NCBI GenBank assembly: GCA_029865945.1
Contig: JARXAH010000026.1
Location: 1-64,000, forward strand
Direction: 5' to 3'
DNA: 64,000 nt
Origin: Bacteriovoracaceae bacterium
GTDB lineage: Bacteria; Bdellovibrionota; Bacteriovoracia; Bacteriovoracales; Bacteriovoracaceae
Position 1 is the first letter of the stretch, and each line of letters begins with the position of its first letter. A model generated the notes under the pieces. That model saw only the letters and a program-made list of their open reading frames with translations. It was not told the origin of the DNA and ran no database searches. Made by a program: the position numbers and the translations under genes. This document shows, piece by piece, positions 52,413 to 60,402 of this stretch.

Positions 52413-53441
52413 TTATTTTCTCTTTAGAAATTGAATCCAAGTTGATAGAAATTTTCTTACTGATCCACCATTATGGCCAAGTAATTTGTTTTTTCCGCTA
52501 ACCGAAGCGAGCGTCCACCAGTGACACCATAAATCTTTCCAAGCATTCAAGAGATTTTCACTAGGATCATAAATGTGGCCGGGCTCAGAAAAGGCCCCGT
52601 TTAACTCGAGAATTTTAATGTTTCTTCCCAGCTTCATTTCTGATTCGCTTAAACACTTGATATCAAACCTTCCAAAGAAAAGGCCAGGGGTGGATCGAAA
52701 GAGAGAATCAATCCATTGATTGAGCGGATCCGTTATCAAGTGTTTCCCGTTGAGGAACATGGTGCCACGCTTGTGATTGCCAATGGGTTCAATGAGGACA
52801 CACTCACCCTTTGATGGAATGGTATCAAAATCGAAACCATCTTCTTTTAACCGCGGGATTTGAAAAATAGCGCGAGGAATTCTCGAGGCCAATTCTTCGA
52901 TCGTTAATTTACCATCGCCGACAACACTTAAGAAATTTTTTGTCACGATAGAAGTGATTTTTGTCTTTAAGGTAACCGGGTCTCTAACGGCCATAATTCC
53001 TGCTTCAAAGGGATGGGAAATAAATTCTTGTAAAATAAAATCGCGCTTTAGTTGATTAGTATAAGTCATCATTTCTAATTCAGAATGTATAATTTTTACA
53101 AAGTCACCTCTTTCTCCCACATCAGGCTTAGCAATGAGGGGGTAAGTTAGATTTTCCTTACTCATCCAGCTTTTTATTGGTGGGAAGTCTAGAGCAGGGT
53201 TCGAAGGATCAAATTTAATGATGATCCATCTCGCCACATTTTCTTTCGGAAGTTGTGATAAAATTTGGTCTTTAGATTCCTCAATGCACCCCCCGAGCGG
53301 AATGAAAGGATTTGAGGAGGTAAAAAAAACGAGGGATCTACCTCGCAAGGAAAAAATCGGCCATGAAAGAAAAACTGGTAGGTAGAAAATCCAAAAGGGC
53401 CAGTATTCAAAATGATAGAGCTTATGAAAAAAATTTTTCAT
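52413..53441 (-). CDS. ATP-grasp (D-Ala-D-Ala ligase-fold) protein with membrane-associating N-terminus
   Basis: A 342-residue protein. The first 45 residues are aromatic and hydrophobic (YWPFWIFYLPVFLSWPIFSL), suggesting membrane association. The rest has ATP-grasp features: YPLIAKPDVGERGDFV (nucleotide-binding Lys and Gly loop), ILQEFISHPFEAGI, and a C-terminal metal-binding region LFFGRFDIKCLSES and KILELNGAFSEPGHIYDP (Glu/Asn). ATP-grasp ligases join a carboxylate to an amine through acyl-phosphate. I start at ATG 53441 (TAGGA 9 nt upstream). Position between kinase and CDO suggests a substrate related to cysteine sulfinate or hypotaurine; this is inference. Confidence 0.78.
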   Translation of the reverse strand: MKNFFHKLYHFEYWPFWIFYLPVFLSWPIFSLRGRSLVFFTSSNPFIPLGGCIEESKDQILSQLPKENVARWIIIKFDPSNPALDFPPIKSWMSKENLTYPLIAKPDVGERGDFVKIIHSELEMMTYTNQLKRDFILQEFISHPFEAGIMAVRDPVTLKTKITSIVTKNFLSVVGDGKLTIEELASRIPRAIFQIPRLKEDGFDFDTIPSKGECVLIEPIGNHKRGTMFLNGKHLITDPLNQWIDSLFRSTPGLFFGRFDIKCLSESEMKLGRNIKILELNGAFSEPGHIYDPSENLLNAWKDLWCHWWTLASVSGKNKLLGHNGGSVRKFLSTWIQFLKRK

Positions 53442-53451
53442 GGATTTTTTC

Positions 53452-54474
53452 CTATGACAATTGACCAATGATGTTCCACTGATCTCTCAGGTCATTCACC
53501 TGTTCTCTCCAGTAGTGTTCTGTTCCGTACCAATAAAAGGCTTTTTTGAATGATTCATCATTGAAACGTTTTCCGATCCACGCAGCAAAATGAATAAAGC
53601 GCAACGACCTTAGGGGCTCAACTAATCGAAGCGTCGAATAATCAAAATGGTGAAATTCTTCATAGGCCTCTAAAAAAATATTGCGCTGGGCTACCGATTC
53701 TTCATCTCTACCAGGAGTGACTAGCCAAATATCTTGAACGGGAGGGCCAATGACCATGTCATCAAAATCTAAAATGAAAAGTCCTTCCGGGCGCCACAAA
53801 ATATTTCCCCGGTGGCAATCGCCATGAATTCTTTGCACAGGAATTTCTTTAAAAAGTTCGTCTGATTTTTTACAAATTTTTTCCACTAATTCTTGATACT
53901 CCTCCACATGATGGGGGTGAATGAGTTTACTGCTCAAAAGAGAACTGAGATTATTTCTTCCATAGGTTTGCGGGTCAAGTTTCAATCTATGAGTCGCCTG
54001 TCTCGTTTTTCCAATTTGGTGAATCCTGGCGAGTGTTCTCCCTAGGATTTGGAGCATTTCATCGCTAAACTCATCGGGATTTCTTCCCCCTCGTTTAGGA
54101 AAGAGGGCGAAGTTTATATCTCCCTCTTTGGTAAGAAAGAGCGATTCATTATTGAAACTTAGCGGTGCAATCACGGGAATTTCATGCTCTAGTAGATCAA
54201 ATAGAAATTGGTGTTCCTCCAAAATTTGTGACCTATCCCATCTTCCTGGACGATAAAATTTAATCACTACGTAGCGATCACTTGCTAAGTTTCCCGTCTG
54301 ATCTCCCAGTGGCCTCTCAAGTTCCACTTCATAAACTCGGTTTTCCAAACTATTGAGCGCCATGACTCTTCCCGTACTTCTTAGGCCCACTGAGTCGACA
54401 CAACGAAGAATTTCATCTGGCCCGATCTCTAGGAATAGTTTTGTCTCTTGGTTGCCCCACATATTTTGAATCAT
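53452..54474 (-). CDS. srkA: SrkA (YihE)-like serine/threonine kinase
   Basis: A 340-residue kinase of the APH-like superfamily. GRVMALNSLENRVYEVELE and YVVIKFYRPGRWDRSQILEE are near-identical in type to E. coli SrkA/YihE, a stress-response protein kinase. The catalytic loop is RIHGDCHRGNILWR (about residue 215) and the metal-binding motif ILDFDDMVIGP. AAAGG lies 8 nt before the ATG. It is the first gene of the CDO operon and ends just upstream of the ATP-grasp start. Confidence 0.9.
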   Translation of the reverse strand: MIQNMWGNQETKLFLEIGPDEILRCVDSVGLRSTGRVMALNSLENRVYEVELERPLGDQTGNLASDRYVVIKFYRPGRWDRSQILEEHQFLFDLLEHEIPVIAPLSFNNESLFLTKEGDINFALFPKRGGRNPDEFSDEMLQILGRTLARIHQIGKTRQATHRLKLDPQTYGRNNLSSLLSSKLIHPHHVEEYQELVEKICKKSDELFKEIPVQRIHGDCHRGNILWRPEGLFILDFDDMVIGPPVQDIWLVTPGRDEESVAQRNIFLEAYEEFHHFDYSTLRLVEPLRSLRFIHFAAWIGKRFNDESFKKAFYWYGTEHYWREQVNDLRDQWNIIGQLS

Positions 54475-54630
54475 TTTTGATACCTTTAAATATAAAGATC
54501 ATTTTATGTTTTTTTATTTATTTTTACGAATCGACGCTTATTCACCTTTTTTTAAAACGAAATCCTTCCATGTTCTTAATATTTTGCACCATCCCGTCAT
54601 TATGCTAAAAATGTGTATCTACCTTCGTGG
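54475..54630. other. AT-rich upstream region of srkA
   Basis: 156 bp of AT-rich DNA between srkA and inverted-repeat element B. It should hold the srkA promoter. No unambiguous -10/-35 pair and no ORF with a ribosome site were found. Confidence 0.4.
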
Positions 54631-54834
54631 TTTTGTAACTATCTAAGGCCCTCTGGAAATTTCGTCACGTCGAGAGTGTGCCCAAGCACAGTCGAGGGAC
54701 GACGTTTCGAGGCTTGCTCCTGGCAAGCCGCAGATTGAGGAATCCCATACGTGGATTCCGAAGGGTTTCGATCCAACGATTTGGATCGAAACGTAGAGTG
54801 GCGAAATTTACGAGGGACCTAGGTAGTTACAAAA
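54631..54834. repeat. Inverted-repeat element B: long outer stem enclosing four hairpins
   Basis: Left arm 54631-54668 (starts TTTTGTAACTATCTAAGG, ends AAATTTCGTCAC) and right arm 54798-54834 (starts GTGGCGAAATTT, ends GTAGTTACAAAA) pair over about 37 bp with few mismatches. Inside are four hairpins in series: TGTGC/GCACA (54677-54690), GGCTTGC/GCAAGCC (54711-54729), GGAATCC/GGATTCC (54739-54759) and GTTTCGATCCA/TGGATCGAAAC (54765-54792). The core is GC-rich and non-coding. The layout is that of a multi-branched RNA or a composite palindromic element. Confidence 0.8.
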
Positions 54835-54902
54835 ATGTTAAATCCAAACTCTTACCTTACTAGTATTATGTCGGAGGTAACATATATTTGTGGGGTGTAA
54901 AA

Positions 54903-55499
54903 ATGAAAATTTCTATTGTTTGTGGCAGTCAGCGTAATGGACAATCTCAAAATGTGATGAATTATTTAAAGCAGATTTGCTTGGATAACGGTATAGAAGA
55001 GGTCAATGGTATCGATCTCTATCATCGAAATATCAAAACTTGGGACGAAAGTGTTTGGAAATTAGGAAAAAATTGGGATGCAAATTGGAATCAAACATCA
55101 GAGGAGTTGAAATCTTCTGAGGGGTGTATTTTTATTTCTCCAGAATACGGGGGAATGGTGCCGCCAATTTTAAAAAATTTTTTCCTTCTCTGCTCCCAAA
55201 ATGAATTGGCCCATAAACCAGGATTGTTAGTTGGCGTTTCTTCAACTCGCAATGGCGCTTACCCCATCATGGAACTTCGGATGAGCTCGTTTAAGAATAA
55301 TAAAATTTGCTACATGCCCGATCATCTCATTTTTAGGGACGTTGAGAAATTTTTGGCCGCCCCCAAGAGCGAAGAATTTATTTATATGGATGAGCGTAGT
55401 CACTATACGATCAAAATGTTGAAGGCCTACGTTCAGGCATTTAAAGAGATTCGAAATAAGGAAGAAGTGTTTTTGCCAAAATATAAGTTTGGGATGTAG
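54903..55499 (+). CDS. NADPH-dependent FMN reductase-family protein
   Basis: A 198-residue flavodoxin-fold protein. MKISIVCGSQRNGQSQNVM is the phosphate-binding first loop (GSxRxxS pattern) and FISPEYGGMVPPILKNFF the second FMN-binding loop (PEYN/GG). It should reduce FMN or quinones with NAD(P)H. I use the ATG at 54903, where the fold starts; a TTG at 54888 has a better ribosome site (GGAGGT at 9 nt) and would add five residues. It is a single gene next to inverted-repeat element B. Confidence 0.87.
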   Translation: MKISIVCGSQRNGQSQNVMNYLKQICLDNGIEEVNGIDLYHRNIKTWDESVWKLGKNWDANWNQTSEELKSSEGCIFISPEYGGMVPPILKNFFLLCSQNELAHKPGLLVGVSSTRNGAYPIMELRMSSFKNNKICYMPDHLIFRDVEKFLAAPKSEEFIYMDERSHYTIKMLKAYVQAFKEIRNKEEVFLPKYKFGM

Positions 55500-55537
55500 G
55501 CACCTAAGCGGATTCTCATGTCCAGGCAATCTAGACA

Positions 55538-55590
55538 ATGACAATAAAGTCATGCTCCCATTTGATGATGTAAATAATCAAATGGGAGGA
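55538..55590 (+). promoter_or_regulatory. Leader hairpins burying the metalloprotease Shine-Dalgarno site
   Basis: A perfect 12-bp stem, CTCCCATTTGAT (55555-55566) with ATCAAATGGGAG (55577-55588), contains the GGGAGGA ribosome site, 6 nt from the ATG at 55596. A smaller hairpin, ATGAC/GTCAT (55538-55553), lies just before it. There is no T-run, so it is not a terminator. It should block translation until opened. Confidence 0.75.
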
Positions 55591-55595
55591 TTATT

Positions 55596-56888
55596 ATGTT
55601 TCTTGCTATTGTTAGATTGTTAGCTTCTTTTTTATTCTTATGTTTATTTTTTGTATCGCAAATGTCTGCACAAACTCACAAGTCAACAATTCCGCACTTT
55701 GATTTAGATATGTCGACAAGTGAAATGCAAAAAGAATTATCCAAGAGTTTTTATAAAACACAAAAATCCGAAGATCCCGCCTCCATTATTAAGGCGATTA
55801 AAAATGGTGAGCGTTTGTCCGCGTGGTTAAAATGGGAAAATGAACGCCGATCAATCTCGGATCAATTGCTCCTTACTAATCCCTCTTTGCGCCGAGGACA
55901 TCCTATCAATAAACCAACTATTTACTCAGATAAAACTGTTGAGACAGATACTGAAGCTTTGATGAGAGAGATGCCTAGTGAGATGAGAATTTATTTTGAT
56001 CAACCTAAGTTGGATTTCCCATCCAAGCTACCTTTATCCGATGAGCTATTTCTTTCTTATGCAAGGAGAATGAATAAAATATATCAAACTGCCACACGCT
56101 ACCGAATGCTAAATCCTTATCGAGCAAGGTACACACTTTCCAGGCGAAAAGATGTCAGAGGATATTATTACTTATCCCAAAATCATTGGAGCGCTGAGCG
56201 CCTGGATCTGGAATATTTGACTCTGACAGAGAGGGAGCAAAGAGATTTGAAAAATGCGTTAGTGGGAATTTGCATTAATTTCGTAGGGACTCAAGATCAA
56301 GGTGCGGGTTGTGTCAATGAACTTGAAAAATCCATTAAGGAATATAAAATGGGAAAATATTTTTCGCTTTATATCGGTGCAGCTAAAAAAATTTGGAATA
56401 GTTTTTTCTTAATCCCTAATGCTGCTCGTCGTTCAGATATCATTTGGAATAGTGCCAATCCCAATGAAGCCAGCGTTCCATTTTTGACACCAAAGCAAGA
56501 TAATATCAAAAATTATCTTGAACTTAATATTGAAGATGAATGGAAATGGGATGGTTGGGGTCTCAATTTAAATTTTGGAAATGATGCGAGGTCCCCTCGT
56601 GTGGTTTTTGAAACGGGCGTAACTCCTCATGTGAATGGTCTGGGTGGAAATGAGATCGTCATGGATGCAAATGAGCCGATTGAAGAATATGAATCTAAAT
56701 GGACTATTCGTCATGAGTTTGGCCACGTGCTGGGTTTCCCCGATTGCTATCATGAATTTTACGACACTGACTTGAGCGCCTTCGTCAATTACCAACTAGA
56801 TATAACTGATTTAATGTGTTCGCGCGCAGGCAACATGAATGAGCGGTTATTTTCAGAAATGAAACGAGTTTATTACATAAAAATGTAG
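55596..56888 (+). CDS. Secreted metzincin-type metalloprotease
   Basis: A 430-residue protein with a signal peptide (LLASFLFLCLFFVSQMSA; cleavage after MSA). The C-terminal part has RHEFGHVLGFPDCYHEF (about residue 371), a zinc site HExxHxxGxxD in which Asp replaces the third His of classic metzincins, as in some secreted bacterial families. DLMCSRAG follows at about 402 and may be a Met-turn. The N-terminal 280 residues are helical with no recognised domain and could be a propeptide. The ribosome site lies in a hairpin. A terminator follows the gene. Confidence 0.8.
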   Translation: MFLAIVRLLASFLFLCLFFVSQMSAQTHKSTIPHFDLDMSTSEMQKELSKSFYKTQKSEDPASIIKAIKNGERLSAWLKWENERRSISDQLLLTNPSLRRGHPINKPTIYSDKTVETDTEALMREMPSEMRIYFDQPKLDFPSKLPLSDELFLSYARRMNKIYQTATRYRMLNPYRARYTLSRRKDVRGYYYLSQNHWSAERLDLEYLTLTEREQRDLKNALVGICINFVGTQDQGAGCVNELEKSIKEYKMGKYFSLYIGAAKKIWNSFFLIPNAARRSDIIWNSANPNEASVPFLTPKQDNIKNYLELNIEDEWKWDGWGLNLNFGNDARSPRVVFETGVTPHVNGLGGNEIVMDANEPIEEYESKWTIRHEFGHVLGFPDCYHEFYDTDLSAFVNYQLDITDLMCSRAGNMNERLFSEMKRVYYIKM

Positions 56889-56895
56889 TTTTTGG

Positions 56896-56930
56896 GGGCC
56901 AATTTTTCCTACCCATGATTGGCCCTTAAT
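56896..56930 (+). terminator. Probable terminator after the metalloprotease gene
   Basis: GGGCCAAT (56896-56903) pairs perfectly with ATTGGCCC (56918-56925) 8 nt after the stop codon. The following T-run is short (TTAAT), so efficiency is uncertain. Confidence 0.55.
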
Positions 56931-56955
56931 CCTTCTAGATCTTTGTTCCGTTCAG

Positions 56956-56988
56956 AACTCATAGAATTTTTTTTTACAACTATGAGTT
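56956..56988 (+). promoter_or_regulatory. Hairpin abutting the start codon of the VWA lipoprotein gene
   Basis: AACTCATAG (56956-56964) pairs perfectly with CTATGAGTT (56980-56988), one base before the ATG at 56990. Only GAG, inside the 3' arm, could act as ribosome site. The stem should hinder initiation unless opened. Confidence 0.6.
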
Positions 56989-56989
56989 T

Positions 56990-58789
56990 ATGAAACCCAC
57001 ATTTTTCTTAAATTTTTTCGTCCTCATTTCTTTCGTTTCTTGTGCACAGAAATCTAATTTTCGAGTAGCGGAATCACTTATTCCTCTTACACCACCTGAT
57101 GCACAATTAACTAGTACGCCAACTCAGGCACCAACTTCTACTTCTACCTCTTCACCGACGCCGACTCCGACAAGCACGCCCACAAAAACCCCGACGTCGA
57201 CTGCCACGCCGACCTCAACACCGACAGCAACCGCAACCCCAACCTCGACACCGACTTCAACACCAACAAAGTTACCGACCCCTTTCCCCACGTCAACGCC
57301 CACTTCAACCCCAACCGCAACACCTATTACTGGTTGCATGCAAGTGAAGGCGAGTAATTTTTTATCAACCGCCAAAAATGAAAATGGCAGCTGCCAATTT
57401 AAGGCATGCTTAGATGATCATTTTGAAGAGTATACAGATTCCTTAACAATCCTCATCAATCAGTATAATTCTCTCTACGGGCCGTCTTATCAAGGATCCA
57501 ATCGCGTAGAATCCACTTGTAAAAATTTAAAAAAATATTGTCAGAATATTGATGCGAAAAATTATACCGGAGCCACCAATCAAAAAGGTGAGGAGTACTG
57601 TTACTTCGCGGGATGTGATCAGCCCAAATATGCAGGGTATCAAAAATATTTAGAATATATCGAGTATTTAAAAACCCATAAAGGTGAAATCACAATTGAT
57701 AATAGTGATCCTGTGTGTGGAAAAAAATTATATGATGAATTCAAAAAAGAATTTGATGTCACGAAACAAAATCAATCGGCACCCGTTTCCGTGGCCGTAG
57801 TATTAGATGACTCAGGAAGCATGCTTGGCGAAATTGACATGACCAAAGAGGGACTTAAAGATTTAGTGCCAACCCTAAAAGATTATCAGGCCAACTTAGA
57901 TTTAAAATTTTATAAACTCAGTCAACTACACGCCAATCAAAAACAAACTTTTACCCGAATGGTGGGACAAGACCCCGAATACTTAGTGGAATACTTTAGG
58001 CCAAATCCTGTCGATACCGTAAAATTAAATCCTGGAATGAACATAGCAGAAATACAAAAGAAGATTGATGTTGCCATTAACAAAGTCAGTATCAATTATC
58101 AATATAGTAAAGAGCAAGGACTTTGCTATGCTAAAAGACTCTTAAATGATTTCGCGACGGCACAAAATAAAGATAATCATGAAATCATGCTGCTTTTAAC
58201 GGATGAAGATGACAATTTTAAAGGCACCACCGAAGAATGCTATCAGTCGGCGAAAAAATTAGAAACTTCCGATGGCTATGTTTTTAATTACACTTTATTT
58301 AAAGATTCCTTCGGAGGAAAAAATCTTATTCAAGCTTTAATGGATGATGTCAATAAACTTCCTGCGCTCCAAAAGCAATATGGATTTATTGGGATTATTT
58401 ACAATGAGAATAATTCTCTTTGTGATCCTGGTCAAAATACTCATGGAAAAAGTTATCTTCAGTATCACCAATCCTTATTGGCCAATGGAACTTCTTCCTT
58501 TATAGGTGATATTTGCAGTTACGATTACCGACAATTGCTAGAAGATAGTTTGGCCAAAATGTTGCTCGAAGTGGTCGGGTTTAAATATAAAATTTCCTCT
58601 TTAAGTAAACACCCAAAACTTTTAGAGGTAAAATTAGAATTAAATAATGGAGTTCTTGAGACTGTGGATGCTGCAGATTATGATCTCACTGACGACGGAA
58701 TTGATCTCTCTCTCATTTTCCACATCTCCATGAAACAAAGACTTCAGGCCGCCAAAAAGGTAATTGTTTTAGTGCAAGAGGATCTATAG
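56990..58789 (+). CDS. VWA-domain lipoprotein with Thr/Pro-rich stalk
   Basis: A 599-residue lipoprotein. The signal peptide ends in the lipobox ISFVSC (Cys near residue 19). Residues about 43-113 are a Thr/Pro/Ser low-complexity stalk. A Cys-rich segment follows (about 115-240), then a von Willebrand factor A domain from about 265 with the MIDAS motif VLDDSGSM and [10 protein letters not shown]. The domain should bind a protein ligand through a metal ion. The stalk would hold it away from the membrane. The N-terminal half is repeat-rich, and its antisense frame is an artefact. Function is probably adhesion or complex assembly at the cell surface, which is inference. Confidence 0.85.
   Translation: MKPTFFLNFFVLISFVSCAQKSNFRVAESLIPLTPPDAQLTSTPTQAPTSTSTSSPTPTPTSTPTKTPTSTATPTSTPTATATPTSTPTSTPTKLPTPFPTSTPTSTPTATPITGCMQVKASNFLSTAKNENGSCQFKACLDDHFEEYTDSLTILINQYNSLYGPSYQGSNRVESTCKNLKKYCQNIDAKNYTGATNQKGEEYCYFAGCDQPKYAGYQKYLEYIEYLKTHKGEITIDNSDPVCGKKLYDEFKKEFDVTKQNQSAPVSVAVVLDDSGSMLGEIDMTKEGLKDLVPTLKDYQANLDLKFYKLSQLHANQKQTFTRMVGQDPEYLVEYFRPNPVDTVKLNPGMNIAEIQKKIDVAINKVSINYQYSKEQGLCYAKRLLNDFATAQNKDNHEIMLLLTDEDDNFKGTTEECYQSAKKLETSDGYVFNYTLFKDSFGGKNLIQALMDDVNKLPALQKQYGFIGIIYNENNSLCDPGQNTHGKSYLQYHQSLLANGTSSFIGDICSYDYRQLLEDSLAKMLLEVVGFKYKISSLSKHPKLLEVKLELNNGVLETVDAADYDLTDDGIDLSLIFHISMKQRLQAAKKVIVLVQEDL
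57110..57330 (+). repeat. Thr/Pro-rich low-complexity repeat region
   Basis: Degenerate 6-bp units of the type ACNCCN encode Thr-Pro and Ser-Thr-Pro runs ([18 protein letters not shown]) in the stalk of the VWA lipoprotein. The repeats are imperfect at the DNA level. Confidence 0.8.
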
Positions 58790-58813
58790 CTCCTCAATTT
58801 GAAATTTCAAGTC

Positions 58814-58920
58814 TATACCGGTCCTGTTTTGAATTTCCAGTGGCATCTTCGTCGTCCACGTATAGAAAATACGCTCTCCTCCTCAGCTACTCACTGGAAA
58901 TTCAAAACCGAACCAGTATA
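58814..58920. repeat. Inverted-repeat element C with structured core
   Basis: A 29-nt left arm (58814-58842) and right arm (58892-58920) pair with only three mismatches; the inner 17 bp are perfect (left arm TTTTGAATTTCCAGTG). The 49-nt core carries a CGTAT/ATACG hairpin (58859-58873). Read on the minus strand, it has CTGAGGAGGAGAGCG at one end and CGACGACGAAGATG at the other, like element A. It lies between the VWA lipoprotein stop and glmM. Confidence 0.8.
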
Positions 58921-58973
58921 TAATCCTATTGAAACCCATTTAAGATTGTTGGAAATGACAAAAGAGGTATTTT

Positions 58974-60356
58974 ATGACCAGAAGTTTTTTTGGAACAGAC
59001 GGCATTCGTGGTAAGGCCAATGTTTACCCCATGACGGGAGAAGTGGCGATGTCGCTCGGTCGCGCCGTGACTTCCTATTTTCAAAAATTGCGCATGCAAA
59101 ATTCTGCCAATGTCCAAAATAATCAGCGCCCCGTGATCATTATTGGAAAAGATACTCGCCTTAGTTGTTACATGTTGGAGCATGCCATCGCTTGTGGAGT
59201 TTGCTCTCAAGGGGGAAAAGCGATTTTGACTGGCCCGCTTCCTACGGCGGGAGTTGCCTTCGCCACACAGTCCATGCGCGCGGATGCGGGAATTATGATT
59301 AGTGCCTCTCACAATCCTTACTCAGATAACGGAATTAAAATTTTTGATCACACCGGACACAAACTTCCGGATCAAATTGAATTAGAACTAGAGCGCATGA
59401 TGATGGACCCCAGCATGTTAGAAGAAAAAATTAATGCCCAGCTCGGAAGTGCCAAGCGACTTGATGAAGTGATTGGCCGCTATATAGTGCAAGCAAAAAA
59501 TGTTTTTAGTAATCGCTACAATTTATCAGGACTACGCTTAGTAGTTGATTGCGCCAATGGAGCGGCCTATAAAGTGGCGCCTATGATATTTGAAGAACTG
59601 GGAGGCGAAGTCATTCCTCTCGCCGTCAATCCTAATGGAATAAATATTAACGAGCAATGCGGAGCGCTTCATCCTCAAAATTGTGCACGCAATGTGGTGT
59701 TGTACCGCGCAGATGTGGGAATTTGCTTAGATGGTGATGCCGATAGAATCGTTATGATTGACGAAAAAGGACGAGTGGTTGACGGCGATCAACTCCTTGG
59801 GCTTCTCGCTAAATATATGGTGGATACAAAATCCATGAACGGTTCGCAAGTGATCGGCACCGTGATGACCAATGGGGGAGTCGAGCGATACCTAAAATCC
59901 ATTGGCCTAAGTCTCATTCGAACTAAAGTGGGGGATCGTTACATTGTTGAAAAAATGTTGGAAACAGGTTCTAACTATGGTGGTGAACCCTCAGGGCACA
60001 TTATCTTTAAAGATCTCTCTACTACAGGCGACGGAATTGTGGCCGCGCTTAAAACGATTGAGTGTATGCTCTATTACAAGCGTCCCCTCTCAGAATTAAT
60101 CAATGGCATCGAACTCTTTCCTCAGGTCATTCGCAACGTAAAAGTCGCGAAGCGCATTCCTTTTGAGGACGTCAAAGAACTCACAACGGAAGTAAAAAAA
60201 GTGGAGCATGATTTGGGCCCCGAGGGGAGAGTGTTGCTTCGTTACTCAGGGACGGAAAATTTAGCACGGGTCATGGTCGAAGGTGAAAATCAAGATTCGG
60301 TTCAAGGAAATTGTGAGCATTTAGCGAGTATGGTCTCAAAATTTTTAGGCCACTAA
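58974..60356 (+). CDS. glmM: Phosphoglucosamine mutase
   Basis: A 460-residue enzyme converting glucosamine-6-phosphate to glucosamine-1-phosphate for peptidoglycan and LPS precursors. FFGTDGIRGKAN starts the protein; the phosphoserine loop is ISASHNPYSDNGIK, the metal-binding loop CLDGDADRIVMID, the sugar loop GGEPSGHI and the phosphate loop RYSGTENLARVM. GAGGT lies just before the ATG. Length is typical (about 445). It heads a run of housekeeping genes (pdxJ, nnr, tsaE). Confidence 0.96.
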   Translation: MTRSFFGTDGIRGKANVYPMTGEVAMSLGRAVTSYFQKLRMQNSANVQNNQRPVIIIGKDTRLSCYMLEHAIACGVCSQGGKAILTGPLPTAGVAFATQSMRADAGIMISASHNPYSDNGIKIFDHTGHKLPDQIELELERMMMDPSMLEEKINAQLGSAKRLDEVIGRYIVQAKNVFSNRYNLSGLRLVVDCANGAAYKVAPMIFEELGGEVIPLAVNPNGININEQCGALHPQNCARNVVLYRADVGICLDGDADRIVMIDEKGRVVDGDQLLGLLAKYMVDTKSMNGSQVIGTVMTNGGVERYLKSIGLSLIRTKVGDRYIVEKMLETGSNYGGEPSGHIIFKDLSTTGDGIVAALKTIECMLYYKRPLSELINGIELFPQVIRNVKVAKRIPFEDVKELTTEVKKVEHDLGPEGRVLLRYSGTENLARVMVEGENQDSVQGNCEHLASMVSKFLGH

Positions 60357-60402
60357 CCTAATAGTATAAAATAAAAAAACGGCCCACAAAAAGGTATCAA
60401 AT

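Noticed and set aside
54678-54863. 61-codon Arg-rich ORF inside element B
   Set aside because: It follows the hairpins of the element, has no ribosome site and a composition explained by the palindromes.
57110-57330. Possible CRISPR-like repeat array
   Set aside because: The repeats are short degenerate 6-mers in frame, without spacers; they encode the lipoprotein stalk.
57124-57375. Minus-strand ORF of Val-Gly repeats
   Set aside because: It is the antisense of the Thr/Pro stalk of the VWA lipoprotein; repeats keep both strands open.
58799-59014. 71-codon ORF across element C and the glmM start
   Set aside because: It runs through both arms of the inverted repeat and into glmM in another frame; not protein-like.
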